A DNA stretch of 64,000 nt from Paguma larvata (GCA_030068075.1 CM057826.1:109285746-109349745), one strand, 5' to 3'. Positions 10,141-21,503 are shown, numbered from the stretch's first letter. Numbers and translations: made by a program. The notes: generated by a model not told the origin, from the letters alone.

Positions 10141-11751
10141 TTTTAGAAGTTAAGCAGGTAATAGTGATAGATCTCCAAAGTTGAAGCTGAGACAAAATAC
10201 AGGGAGATGTATTAATGGTTATATTTGAGCTCCTCAGTGTATTTTTGTATCCTTCCCCTCTGATCATTGTCATGCTTCTAGGGTAAAGTGGGCCTGGTTC
10301 CTTTTTTCTCTTTCACCCTACTCATAAGAGATTCATGTGGTGGGCTGGCTCAAGGCCGTGCGTGATGGTGAAATAAAAGGGCTGAAGGGAATTTCCTTTA
10401 AATGGTGATGCATTATCAAATGCCAGAAGTTTGTTCACACTCTAGAGTGCACACCCATAGACTGTCACAGCAATGCATGTGACTAAGGATCCTTTTAGCA
10501 TTCAATATACTTATTAAAAGCAGAAAAAGTCTTTATGTATCTGTAGGATTAGCATTCTGACCCTCGAACCCCTTCATAAATGCTTGATTCTAAGGGCCAC
10601 AGGAAGCTGTGGGTCTGACCAGATGCAAGAGAAAACCCTGAAAATACCAGAGCAGGAGCCATCCAGGGCTGCTGAGCATGGCCTTGCCTCATCTCAGAGT
10701 TGGCATGACCTTATAGGAAGGACAAGTGGTGGTTACCAAGACAGAGTGGGTGGGGTGTTGTAACCCAATGCCAAGAGTTTCTAAAACCCAAACAGTTGTC
10801 AAATAAGAATGACAAGCACCACAGAATGCAGCTGCCTCACCTTCCACCCACATCTAGCATTGGTGCCGTGTCATAGCAGGGCTTCCTGGCAGAAGCAGCC
10901 AGAAGCTGCTCTTTGCCTTGGGCACTTCAGGCAGCAGAACACTGTTTTTTCTCTCTTTTAGTGACTAGATGCTCCTCTGGGTGAACCACAACAACAGATT
11001 GAGATGAGTAAAAGAAACTAAAATTAGGATAGACATCTCTACAGCTAAAGGCAATATAACCACAGTCCATGGAGGAAATAAGGAAAGAACGACTTTGCTT
11101 TTTTGGTCTCACTATTGCATCTCCCAATGAAATGACTGGTGCTATTTGGTTTCTGTATTGGTGAACACACATCCAGTTAACTCCTTTTGTGCCTTTTTAG
11201 TCTCAAAAATATCTCCATTTGAATGATAAATTATACCTTATTTATGGGTCATAAAACATGGAGTATATCCTCTGCTGGCTGGTGGAGAGATGAAAATAAG
11301 GCGGAAGTAGGCTGAAGTTGGATTAAGAGGTAAGACAACTGCTTAAGTGAATAGTAACCAAGTCAAAAGTATACCCAAAGGATGCGATAAGCTCACTTAT
11401 AGTGGTGTTAACATCTGCCTTGTCTAAGCAGGGACTGGTGTGATGGTGGAGATGTTGGATCCTCCAGTGGCAGGGTCCAGCTGGTCACTGGGCAAATGGC
11501 AGCGTTGTGTTTTCAGGGGATACCCTGAGTTTGGTGTAGGACATTAGTAGTGGCTGGGACTTGAGATAACAGGATCTCCCTTGGAATGAAGAATACTGAC
11601 AGAAACCAGGCTGGGGTCAGAGCAAAGGAGTAAGGTACACCTCAAGTATGTAAAATGGGCAAAGCCCAACTGGTGTTACTTGTAGGAAAGGCTGCAGGTG
11701 AATGGACATGGGAGTCCAGAGGGCTTAATCCAAGAGGAGCCTGCTGTGTTT
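10141..11751. other. unassigned sequence
   Basis: About 1.6 kb in which I see no exon, RNA gene or identifiable transposon. The minus-strand frame at 10927-11172 has no recognisable domain. Confidence 0.35.
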
Positions 11752-12190
11752 ACGCAGGCACTTTCCTATGTTATCGCATTTAATATTCCCAGTAGTCTTG
11801 GAAAATGAGTGTTATGTCCATAAAAATGTCAAGGCAGGGACGCCTGGCTGGTTCAGTTGGTTGAGCGTCTGACTTCAGCTCATGATCTCGCAGTTCGTGG
11901 GTTCCAGCCCCGCATCAGGCTCTGTGCTGACAGCTTGGAGCCTGGAGCCTGCTTTGGATTCTGTGCTTCACTCTCTCTCTGCCCCTCCTCTGTTTGCACT
12001 CTGTCTCTCCGTCTCCCCCCCCTGCCAAAAGTAAATGTTAAAAAAAAATTAAAAAAAAAAAAAGAGGCAAGGCAACCAAGGCTCAGAAAATTTAAATGAC
12101 CTTCCCAAGACTGTGGAGTCAGGAAGTGGCTTTCTATCCTGATCGATCTGGATATAAAGTCTTTGTTCTTTTCTCTACACTCTGCCACTT
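11752..12190 (-). repeat. MIR SINE, antisense, split by a carnivore SINE
   Basis: The first part (11752-11836) reads GGCACTTTCCTATGTTATCG, AATATTCCCAGTAGTCTTGG. After the SINE the MIR resumes at about 12066 with AACCAAGGCTCAGAAAATTT and GACCTTCCCAAGACTG and continues to about 12190. Together they form one antisense MIR interrupted by the insertion. Confidence 0.78.
11837..12065 (+). mobile_element. carnivore tRNA-derived SINE (felid-type CAN-SINE)
   Basis: Head GGGACGCCTGGCTGGTTCAG, B-box region GGTTCCAGCC, TGTGCTGACAGCTTGGAGCC body, CT-rich stretch and A-rich tail. The target-site duplication is GTCAAGGCA at 11828-11836 and GGCAAGGCA at 12066-12074. It has inserted into an antisense MIR. 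Pol III transcription would start from the internal A and B boxes. Confidence 0.93.
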
Positions 12191-12311
12191 GAAAGATGAG
12201 CAGTTGTTCAGGCCAACAAGTTGGGGAAGGGCATCGATGCAAAGTAATCATAGATCTTGGTGTCTTCTGGATGGGGCAAGTCATCGGGTATGTTTATGAA
12301 AGAAGAAGCAT

Positions 12312-12488
12312 GTGGGAGAGTGATGTGAGATTAGACTGGGAGGACAGGCAGGGATAGGACATAAAGGGCCTTGGAAACTGCCGTGAAGAGTTTGGACTCT
12401 AACCTGTAGGCAATGGGAAGAAGCAGAAAAGTGACAGCATCCAAAATATATTGCTTTTTTTTCTTTTAGTTTTGTTGTGTGTGTGTTG

Positions 12489-12523
<35 letters not shown>

Positions 12524-12810
12524 TTGAGAGAAAGCATGAGCAGGGGTGAGGGGCAGAGGGAGAGTGAGAGAGAAAATTCTCAAACAGGCTCCATGCTCAG
12601 TGCAGAGCCCAATGTGGGGTTCCATTCCACGTCCCTGGGATCATAACCTGAGCTGAAATCAAGAGTCAGACGCTCAACTGACTGAGCCACCCAGACGCTC
12701 CTCCAAAACGTATTTTAGAAGGATCATTTTGGCAGCAGGGCAGTGGCTAGATTCTCAGAGTAGAGGTTGGGGAGAAAAGGTAACACCATTAAGAGGCTGG
12801 TTTAGAGATT
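12312..12810 (-). repeat. LINE-2, antisense, split by an antisense SINE
   Basis: L2 antisense landmarks are GGACATAAAGGGCCTTGG, GAGTTTGGACTCTAACC, AAGTGACAGCATCC and, after the SINE, ATTTTAGAAGGATCATTTTG. The order fits an L2 body, and the copy probably continues at 13850-14470. No ORF remains. Confidence 0.75.
12453..12701 (-). mobile_element. carnivore CAN-SINE, antisense, older subtype
   Basis: The copy begins with a T-rich tail that has expanded to TTTTG/TG units (12463-12524). The body follows in antisense: GGCTCCATGCTCAGTGCAGA, CCCTGGGATCATAACCTGAG, ending TGAGCCACCCAGACGCTC. The body lacks the felid TGCTGACAGC string and resembles the carnivore-wide subtype. The target-site duplication is TCCAAAATATATT at 12440-12452 and TCCAAAACGTATT at 12702-12714. 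Confidence 0.9.
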
Positions 12811-12834
12811 AAATCTTTCAAATGTGAGGACGGG

Positions 12835-13262
12835 ACCATATCAGTCCCCTGCCTGAAATCCTTAGATTCCCTTATAGCTCCTTAGTAAATACCTTTCATG
12901 ACAGTCCTTGCTACCTTTCCAGGCATCCCCTACTCTTGTTCCCAGCTCACTTAGTACACATTATTTCTTGCATACTTGCTGTTTTGTTTGCTATAGTGGC
13001 TTCCTCAAGCCTGAAAGACTTAATCTCAAGCTTTAATTTTCTGTTCAAATGTTATCCCAAATGGGAAGGCTTCCCACATTACTACCAGAGTTTGACTCTC
13101 CCTCCTCACACAACTCTTTAAACATCCTTTAGTAGAGTGGACTTGATCTAGTTTAATAATATCCCTCTTCTTGTATGTTTCTAAGTTTTTTGAAGGCACT
13201 GATTATATCTCGTTCACCTTAGATTCCCATCATTTAGTTTGATAATTAGTATGTAAAACATG
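12835..13262 (+). repeat. LINE-2 3' portion, sense
   Basis: L2-like 3' region: CTGCCTGAAATCCTTAGATT, CCAGCTCACTTAGTACAC, CTTGCATACTTGCTGTTTTG, TTCAAATGTTATCCCAAATG, GGCTTCCCACATTACTACC, then a TTGAAGGCACTGATTATATC terminal block. Its orientation opposes the L2 pieces on both sides. Confidence 0.68.
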
Positions 13263-13849
13263 CTTCATAACCAGCATCCTCCTCCCAACATTTGTGGGAC
13301 TGAGGGTGAAAATATAATTATAAAGTAAAAAAAGAGACCTCAGGTTCATATCTCACCTTAATTCTCCCGTAACCTAGAACCACAAGGAATTTTGCACATA
13401 TGTGTATTTTGACAGTCCAGCCCCTATGTACAACCTCTATCTACTCCCCTACTCCACTGTAGGCAGCTACGTCTTCGCCACCTTCAAGCCTTCAGGTGTG
13501 TACTGTAGTGATGTAATATGTTCTTGGGAAAATGGATCTGTAGAAGAACCCTTCATAGGCAGACTCGGGTCATTTGCACAGGGAATCTACATGGCCTAGA
13601 ATTAGGGTATGTGGGCCCATGGTGACAATGTCTCTTTGGCCCTGTGTACTCTTTGCATGTGGCTAGGGATGTGACCAGAGAAAGGATAAAGCAGAGTCAT
13701 TTAAAGTGTGGGGTCTAGGCAGTGAAGCTTTCAGATAGGTACTATTCATGATTCTGTGAAATATCTGAGATAGTAAGGGTTTGAAATAAAATAGTGAGAT
13801 GGGATAAGTAGGACTGCTTTTAAAAATTTACTGTTTAAAAACAAGAAGC
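13263..13849. other. unassigned sequence between L2 pieces
   Basis: No repeat or exon was recognised. A 65-codon plus-strand frame (13402-13599) shows no known domain and no clear splice context. Confidence 0.35.
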
Positions 13850-14470
13850 CACTGATGAGCAGTGGGCAGCATAGGATAGAAAGAAGAGTGGAGGATCATC
13901 ACAGTCTCTGTTGGTGGGAAGAATGGTATTGTGCTGTTAGCTCAGAAAGGAGGAACATGTTGTGAGGCTGAGTTCATGTCAGATAAAGCAAGAAATACAT
14001 GGAGAAACATACAATAGCTAGAAATATGGATTTTTAGAGCCCGTTACAGAGGTAGAGTTTGGAAATACGGATTTGGGAATCATCAGCTCATAGGTGGCAG
14101 CTGGAACTGTGAGTATGGCCAGATTGCCACAGGAGAGAGTACAGACTGAGAAAAGACTTCAGTCACTGACAGAGGAAGTCCATGAAGAAGACTGAAAGGG
14201 AAAAGCCAAAGAGATACACAGACATCCAGGGCAGAGGGAGTCATGGAAGCTTTTGGAGCCGGGCAACAGTTTAAAAGGTACCATTGCCAACAATCAAATC
14301 AAGTATGGGAAGGCTGAAGAGTGCCCATGGGGTTAGTAAATAGGAAGTCAATGGTGACTTTAGTAAAATATATTTTAGAGGAAGAATGAAGCACATTGTG
14401 TTGTAAAGAGAGCAAAGTGGAAACAATATCAATTTAGTTGTTCAAGAAGTTTGGATGTGGGAAAAAAAAA
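13850..14470 (-). repeat. LINE-2 central part, antisense
   Basis: Antisense L2 landmarks are GGGAATCATCAGCTCATAGG, AGAGTACAGACTGAGAAAAG, GACAGAGGAAGTCCATGAAG, GAGTCATGGAAGCTTTTGG, AAGAGTGCCCATGGGGTTAG and AGTCAATGGTGACTTTAG. This is the expected order for an L2 that began near 12312. ORF2 coding is degraded. Confidence 0.7.
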
Positions 14471-15051
14471 CCATCCATAATTTGAGGATGACCTAGAATT
14501 AAGGAACGGTTATTATCTTTTTTGGTTGTGCTTCCTTTAAACATAGGAAAGCCTAGAATATATGTCCTGAGGGGAAGGACAAATGAAAAGAGAAGTTGAA
14601 AGATGTAAGAAATAGAAGGGAACTCCATGAAAAAGGTCCTTGTGCAAGTGGGGTTCCCTGGGAAGTAGACAGGAATTGACCAGCTAGAGGTTATTAGGCA
14701 GTGCTCTTGGAGTTGGTACCTACATAAGGGGGCTGGTGTCGAGGAAGAAGTTGGCTGTGATGTAGCTGCCTTAAAGTCCTCAGCTAATCTCATGGGTAAC
14801 TCTAAAACTGGGCAGCCCTGAAGGGTTATCCAGAGTTGGAGCAAGGGAACTAGGCTTTCTTTATACCTGACATCAACCTATCATTAGATGCACAATTCTT
14901 TGGGAAGGGAATGTGACCTACGGCAAGGTAGCTGTTTTCAGTCAAAGAATCCCTGGAGGTGACTGATAGCTAGCAGAGGACTTCTGCTAGCAGCGCTCCC
15001 AATAGCTGAAACAACAAATCCTTCAGTCTTGAAGGGGGCATCCAGACTGCA
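14471..15051. other. unassigned sequence
   Basis: The stretch follows the L2 and may hold more highly diverged L2, but no motif supports it. A 136-codon minus-strand frame (14434-14844) overlaps the L2 edge and resembles no protein I know. Confidence 0.35.
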
Positions 15052-15475
15052 TATGTATGTTAGTCAGAGTTCAGCTAGAGAGGCAGAACCAATAGAAGAT
15101 ATAAATTAAGAGATTTATTGGAAACAGTTGGTTTACACAATTATGACAACTGGCTAGGCAAGTCCAAAATTCATAAAGCAGGCCATCAGGAAGGACAGGC
15201 TGGAAATCTTAGGGCTGAGCAGCAGTCTCTAGGCAGAATTTCTTCTTCAGGGAAGCCTTAGTTCAGCTCTTAAGGCCTTTCAACTGATTGGGTCAAGACT
15301 GCTTAGATTATCTAGATTAATCTCCCTTACTTAAAATCAACTGATTCTGGACTTTAATCACATCTATAGAACACCTTCACAGTGACACTGATATTGCTGT
15401 TTGATTAAATAACTGGGGATAAGTTGATATATTAACAGACTGGTCAGGTTGACATATTAAAGCCCATCACGCCAT
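15052..15475 (-). repeat. ancient interspersed repeat, antisense (LTR- or L1M-type end)
   Basis: This has the widespread mammalian pattern GTTAGTCAGAGTTCAGCTAG, GGCAGAACCAATAG, GAGATTTATTGGAAACAGTT, CTAGGCAAGTCCAAAATTC, AAGGCCTTTCAACTGATTGG and AACACCTTCACAGTGACAC, ending GGTTGACATATTAAAGCCCA. I recognise the element as a common dispersed repeat but cannot securely place it as an LTR or an L1M 3' end. Non-coding. Confidence 0.65.
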
Positions 15476-18400
15476 TAAGGTATTTGCTACAGTTTCCAAA
15501 GGCAGAAGTGAGTGAATATAATTTACTTTCTCTTACACACATAAGTGTAGTTTACTGGGACTTACTAATTTGTTTTGGTATTTCTTTGAATTTGGTATTT
15601 CTGTAACTGAGCACTGACTTTCAAATATGTGATGATGACCATTTATACATGGAATGACCAAAATATAAATAACATATCCTGATTTTTACATCTCATTGAG
15701 GGATGATATTCCAAGTATTCAGTCACATGTGTTGCTATAATCCTGACCAATGAGAACAGACACCAGCCATGAAAAATTGCTAAAGCGACAAAAGTACATA
15801 CTGCAGAATCCAGTCCTGTTCCCAACTACCAGAGCTGGGATCCAGCTCTGTCTGATCCTTATTCCCACTTGGTCAGTTCACCCTAGGTGGTGAGTGTATT
15901 AGTATCAACAAGGCAACAAATCTTGGGTTCGAGCCCCTTTGCATGCATAGGGTGACCTCAAGCTGGGAAACCTGAGTGGTTTCTCAAACATCTGCTGGCT
16001 GATAGAGAAAACTAAAGCTAGGTTTTTCATGATTTTGGTGCCAAGGTTGTCTGGAAATTTTAGGAAATTTCTCTTTAAGTTTCATCAAAAAGTTAAAATC
16101 TTCTTTTTGTATCAGCAAGATACTGTCTTTCACTAAAGTGTCTATATTTGTCTTCATGATTGTTGGAGCCATAGGTCAAACTCTGCATATGGTCTAGGCT
16201 TCTGTTCTCTGTGGCAGTGTTAACTCCCCAAGCTTGAATGTGCAGTGCCTGTGTACCCGCAAGGAGCGATGTCCATTACTTCCTCTTCAGTATTTTCTCC
16301 TCCAGAGCGGAGGAGACATTTAGTTGTCCTCTTGTTGTCTCCTTCCAGTCCTCCTAACTTGCTCATGTCCACTGATCCCAGCCTGCTGGGCTTCCCTCCC
16401 TGCATACTGTCGTCCACCTCAACCACCCACAACAAAAGGGCCCTATTCTCCCACTGGAACTGCTGTTCTAGATCTCCAGGCCCTTTTCCTTCTGCCTTCA
16501 GCCACCCTCAGACCCTCTGTCTGAGTGAAGGTGAGAGAGACCTGAGCTGCCAGCCAGCCTCGATTTAGAGTCTGAATGGCTGACACAGTGAGAATCCAGC
16601 TTTAACTGGAACTGTCTGAGGAACAGAGCAATCTTCATTTTACCTCTGGGGCAAATGTAATTAAGAGCCTGTTGAATTTCTGCTTCAGACATCATTTTAA
16701 GAGGTTTAAAATTTGTCAAACTGAATCTGCTTCAGGCTTGGATTTGGAGTATAAAAAAAGGTCACTGTGTAGCAAAGTTTGCCCTGTTGTTGTTTAATCA
16801 CAGATTTTGGGGTTCTATCCGTTTTTCTGATTTTTAGATAAAAAAATATGCCACTGGTACTACATGCTTAAGAGGCAAAGTGCTCCTCCAACCCTTAAGA
16901 ATTAAAATGGCAAGGAAGCCAGATTGTAGATGACTTATTTACTTTGGGCAGTTTTCCAAGATCAAAAGTAAAAACTGCTGAGATGCCAAACTTTAAATGT
17001 CATCATCTTTATAAGCAACTTCCCATACAGATGATGAATCTGCATGCAGGAGCATGTTTGTATCATACGTGCTATTGCTGGCATGAACATACTTTTGGCA
17101 GCTTCATGAAATGGGTCCCCTTTTCCTTCCTCAGACCCCTTTCCTGACTCTTCTTCCATCTAAGAGAAACCCACCTCTAGCCCCAGTGTATACAGAAAAG
17201 GGATTAAGCAAAATTAGCTCTAATGGATTAGGGATCAAGATTTGGGAAGCAAAGAGTGAAACCTAATCTTGATGATCTCTGGCTTGTTCTTGGTTTTAAA
17301 ACAATGTTTCCTTAGAGAGCCAAGTGGTCGAGGAGTTGGAAGTTTTCTCTCTACTGGTAGAGTTTCCTAGAGTCACATATTAACAGGATTTCAAAGCTCT
17401 TCTTTTAACAGGTAAATTATAACAGGTATAATGTGAAAAGAGCCAGTAGAATGGAACAAGTAAAAAATCTAGAGGTTGTGTGGATAGATAACAAATTAAA
17501 TAGTTAACATGATTTGGACCGTTTTACTTTTTGAAAATGTGCTCTTGTCTACCAGTATTTTCTTCCTTGGAGTAATGGTTATTTTTTTCTTTATTAAATA
17601 CAAACTTGGCTTCCCTTTTTCTCCATCTTTCTCCCCCACACTTCTCTTTCCTCATTTCTCTGTATTAGTGCATTTGTGGTAAATGAGATACAAAGTCAAA
17701 TGGAATCGGAGAAGGAGACTATTCTCTATTTAATCTGCCAGTTTGGCTGGGCTTGAAGTTAATGTGTACTAGTGTATCAAGGGCATAAGCGCAACCAGCA
17801 GCTTCTCCATGGCAGCCTACTTCTGGAGGAGTGGCATGTGGGGACAGAGTCTCCGAAGCAGAAGCCCTGGAGACTGGAGGAGGTGGCAAAGGGCACCATC
17901 TAATTGGAGAGCAGGCCTGTGAGTAAACCACTTCCAGAAAGGGGATGATCTTGTGGTATCTTACATGTTGCTGGAGCCAGGAACAAGTGGGTGAGGAGGC
18001 CTGGCCCTGCCTTCAACAGCTTTAATAATTACTTAATTATACACCTGCCTACACTGCTCTGCCCATGAATCTTGTCTGCCCAGCACTGAGGCACTTGAGG
18101 TGGAGCTGGATCTGATGCTGCTCCAGCCATAGGTAGGGGTGAAAGGGAATCTGGAGACAAGGGCCATCCCTGCCTCTGTTCCATTCAACTAGTTGAGGGA
18201 CATGCAGGAGGTTATGGACCCATTTTGAGCCTCAGTTTCAAGCTGTTAAAAAGTCTAAGTGGGTTAACACCTCACTCAAATGTTGTTTGAGAAAGTGCCA
18301 AACTTAATGTTCTACCTCTTCCCCTATCATACTGACCTCCACAGTGGTCCTGGGCTGTGTGGAACCTGGGCACATAAGAATATTTCAGGAACCACAGAGG

Positions 18401-18894
18401 ATGTCATCACTTTGGAAACACAGACCTCAGATCTTACTCATAATTATGCTATGACAATCTTACTCTATGTTGTTTTGCATACAAGAGGTTACAACCAAGC
18501 TGTTAAAAAACCCATCTGCAGAAGCTTGTTAGAAGCAAAAATAACCAAATGAAGGTTGGGAAATGCAGTTTTCATGTGATACTAAATTTTTCAAAAACAT
18601 TTTAGAACTTTTCTCTGGGGACTGTCTCCAGGGTCAATTTACCAGACACCTAAGGACATTAATCACACCTTATTTTTAGTTCAAAACATTATGACCCAGT
18701 TGAGCTATTCACCTTGACAATAAATGACTTTTGAAAAATTCTGATAACCTATTTTTCAAAAGAAGTTTTCCCAGTGCTGAGGAAATTTGAAACAAGGTCA
18801 TTGATCTCTGAAGGAAATTCCCAAAGAGGAATTCCGAATATTTTCAGTAATGGTGTCAACTCCCCAAAGGCTGGAAAACATGCCTTGTTGGGGT
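15476..18894. other. 3.4 kb with no recognised gene and almost no repeats
   Basis: The stretch is unusually free of young insertions. A faint MIR-like piece lies at about 18195-18275 (TTTTGAGCCTCAGTTTCAAG). Frames such as 16245-16568 (plus) and 16498-16719 (minus) show no domain. An AT-rich homeodomain-like string TAATTACTTAATTA sits near 18026-18039. Confidence 0.4.
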
Positions 18895-19068
18895 TTGGGG
18901 ACCAGAAGACCTGGGTTTGAATTTCAACTCCCCACTTTGTAGCTCTTGGACATCTTACTTAACCTGTCTGACCGTCAGTCAGAGTAATGTACCGAACATG
19001 AAAGTTAAGGACTCAATGAAACCATGTTTACATAGCTCCTGGCACACACATACACAGTAATTTTTCCT
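18895..19068 (+). repeat. MIR SINE
   Basis: Sense MIR: GGGGACCAGAAGACCTGGGT TTGAATTTC, CCACTTTGTAGCTCTTGGAC, TTACTTAACCTGTCTGACC and an ATAGCTCCTGGCACACAC block. Confidence 0.8.
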
Positions 19069-19070
19069 CT

Positions 19071-19087
19071 TCTTTTTTTAATGTTCA

Positions 19088-19137
<50 letters not shown>

Positions 19138-19356
19138 TAGTGTGTGTATGAGAGAGAGAGAGAGGGAGAAAGGAAGAGAGAGAGAGAGAGAGAGGGAATA
19201 AGTAGGGGAGGGACAGAGAGAGAAGGAGACAGAGGATTCGAAGCAGGCTCTGTGCTGATAGCAGAGAGCTTGATTCAGGGCTCAAACTCACGAACCGTGA
19301 GATCATGACCTGTGCTGAAGTCAGACTCTTAACTGAGTGAGCCACCCAGCTGCCCC
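19071..19356 (-). mobile_element. felid-type CAN-SINE, antisense, with expanded (TG)n and (GA)n
   Basis: The copy begins with T-rich sequence, then an uninterrupted (GT)n at 19091-19134 and (GA)-rich sequence at 19151-19195. The SINE body follows in antisense: GAAGCAGGCTCTGTGCTGAT, CTCAAACTCACGAACCGTGA, GATCATGACCTGTGCTGAAG, ending GAGCCACCCAGCTGCCCC. The long TG run is a microsatellite born in the SINE tail. No clear target-site duplication was found. Confidence 0.9.
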
Positions 19357-19431
19357 TATATACAACTATGTTCATACATAAAACTATGTTCATTTAAATG
19401 TATGAACATAATAATTTTAGCTAATGATGTC

Positions 19432-19570
19432 AAATAACAGCTTTATGCTGGATCCTGTTCTAAGTGCTTTGTGTGTATTTATTTATTCCTCACACTAGCC
19501 CTGTATGTTAGGTCTATTATGATTCTATTCTGTAGATGTTAAAACTGAGTCAATGAAGGTTAAGTAATAT
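19432..19570 (-). repeat. MIR SINE, antisense
   Basis: Landmarks are GGATCCTGTTCTAAGTGCTT, ATTTATTCCTCACACTAGCC, AGGTCTATTATGATTCTATT and GTTAAAACTGAGTCAATGAA, in the antisense MIR order. Confidence 0.72.
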
Positions 19571-19971
19571 GTATTAGAATATTAGGTATTACTTTATCAG
19601 CAATATTTCTCAGGGATGAGTGGGTGGGAGAGGGTGTGTGCGTGTGTGATGTGGAAAAGAGGGAATCCAAACATGTGGGGTAGAAGTTGAGACTACAGGA
19701 TGGCTCCTTTTGCTGCCTGTTCTCTGGCTGTGCTCTGGCCCCAACCTCTAACCTGAGCACAGAAGAGCTTGTCCTTGAGAACTGCCAAAGGTGCAAATAA
19801 AGCCAAAGCCAGAGCAAAAGGCCATCAACTGTTCATCAGCAGCACCTTAAGCTGCAGTCACTCCCAGTGTCACTTAGGACAGAAGAATATAAATAGTATT
19901 TGAACTAACCTAGTTGTAGGTAGAGGGATAAGTACTGTTCTTTACAGTTGGTTGTAATTTCATACTAGTTG

Positions 19972-20075
19972 TCATAATCCCATTTTACTGATGTTGCAAT
20001 GGAGGAAGAACAACTTGCCATGTGTTACCCAGCTAGTAAGTGGAGAAAGCGGTTGTTTTCTTTCTGTCATATAGC
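19972..20075 (-). repeat. MIR SINE fragment, antisense
   Basis: Landmarks are ATCCCATTTTACTGATGTTG, AACAACTTGCCATGTGTTAC and CCAGCTAGTAAGTGGAGAAA, matching the antisense MIR core. Confidence 0.7.
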
Positions 20076-20613
20076 ACAAGCCTTCCACTTTCGAAGGAGT
20101 GAAGGTGTCACCTAATTCCTTCTCTCTATTTTTGTTTTCACTTTCACCCTCTTTCTGAAAGCCAAATTGACTCCTAGGAAAGTGAAGGATGTGAGGTAGA
20201 GAGGGCTGCATGGCATCAAAGAGAAAAGTGGAGGAGCAGCAAGTGCTGGGGACTGGGTGCTGCCGTGGGTAGAGTCCCTGACTACTTGATGTCCTGTAAG
20301 CAGTTAAATGGCCTGGTTTTTTTTTCCAGTTCTGCCCACATGGCTTCCATTGTTGATTCTGAGTGGCCACTGGCTGACTGCTAGAACAGAGCTCCAAATG
20401 CTCTGTACAGCAGTGACCTTGACCCACCACTGGAAAAGCACCCAACTTTGGGCTCTGCATGGTAGTTTCCCCCTAGTGCAGCCTAGCACTGCCCTTCCTT
20501 AGGAAAAGAGATAAAAATACAATGCAGAAGAGTGCTATTAGATTTCCCAGGACTCTAGGCACATTTTCATCCTATCCGACTATAGGCAAAGAACCTACAT
20601 CCATTTCCAAGTT
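20076..20613. other. unassigned sequence
   Basis: No repeat or exon was recognised. The 162-codon minus-strand frame (19972-20460) begins inside a MIR and shows no domain, so it is not called as a gene. Confidence 0.35.
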
Positions 20614-20627
20614 TATGCCACTGTTTT

Positions 20628-20910
20628 CTTCTCCTTCTCCTTCTCCTTCTCCTTCTCTTCTCCTCCTCCTCCTCCTCCCCCTCCCCTCCTCCTCCTCCTT
20701 CTCCTTCCTCTTCTTCCTCTTCTTCTTTTTAATGTTTATTTATTTATTTTGAGAGAGAGAAAGAGAAAGAGAGAGAGAGAATCTCAAGCAGACTCTGTGC
20801 TATCATTGCAGAACCTGATGCAGGGCTCTATGTCACGGTTTGTGAGATCGTGACCTGAGCTAAGATCAAGAGTCGGACAGTAAACCAGTTGAGCCACCCA
20901 GACACCCCTG
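20628..20910 (-). mobile_element. felid-type CAN-SINE, antisense, with a CT-rich microsatellite tail
   Basis: The SINE body (about 20731-20910) is antisense: TCTCAAGCAGACTCTGTGCT, GATCGTGACCTGAGCTAAGA, ending GAGCCACCCAGACACCCC. Between the body and its target site, 20628-20730 is pure pyrimidine-rich (CTTCTC)n/(CTC)n/(CTT)n. The target-site duplication TGCCACTGTTTT at 20616-20627 and 20911-20922 encloses both, so the microsatellite grew from the SINE tail. Confidence 0.92.
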
Positions 20911-20922
20911 TGCCACTGTTTT

Positions 20923-21503
20923 TTGATTCTTCAGCCTTATGGTCTGTCTTCTCAGGGGAGGGAAATAGAGCTGGTATTTCTTCTTAACCAAATATGTATA
21001 TTTATAAAGAGTTTGGTTTTGGGAATCATGCATCCTGGTGACCAAGGAGCTCATCTTTGTGCAGATATACTTGGAAAATGGAGCTAGGAGAATGTGTGGA
21101 AATATTCCAGGTAGAAACAGAGCTTGGTCACATAAATTTTGCTCTAGAAAAATATCTGTTGGGAAAGCATGGGCTTGGAGTTATAAAACATAAATACACT
21201 TTTCTCAAACTCTATTGGTTATGTTTAGTATCATCTTAGTATTGCCTAATTAAGCAGTTAAGTTTATTATGTTATTTTAAATTATCTGATTTTCTGATCA
21301 TCTCTTGTTTTTCTTGTCCACTTAGGTAAACTCCTTTAGAGGGTATGGGAAAAAAAACTCTTTCTTTGGTGTTTCCCAGTAATACATCATATAACGATTA
21401 CTGAAAATTTTCACTCTTTTTGACCACCCATCATCTATAGATTCTCCCTCTTTTTGGGGAATCCCTTATTTTATAAGGCAGAGCTCAGGTCCTCCTATCA
21501 AAG
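20923..21503. other. unassigned sequence
   Basis: No repeat or exon was recognised on either strand. Confidence 0.35.

Noticed and set aside
15920..15945. GGGTTCGAGCCCCT as a tRNA gene B-box
   Set aside because: No A-box at the right distance, no cloverleaf and no SINE body could be found around it.
19085..19393. 102-codon minus-strand frame with a His/Thr repeat
   Set aside because: It is translated antisense SINE plus (GT)n; the His-Thr run is the microsatellite.
19972..20460. 162-codon minus-strand frame as a gene
   Set aside because: The longest non-L1 frame in the window, but it overlaps an antisense MIR, has no domain or splice evidence and competes with opposite frames.
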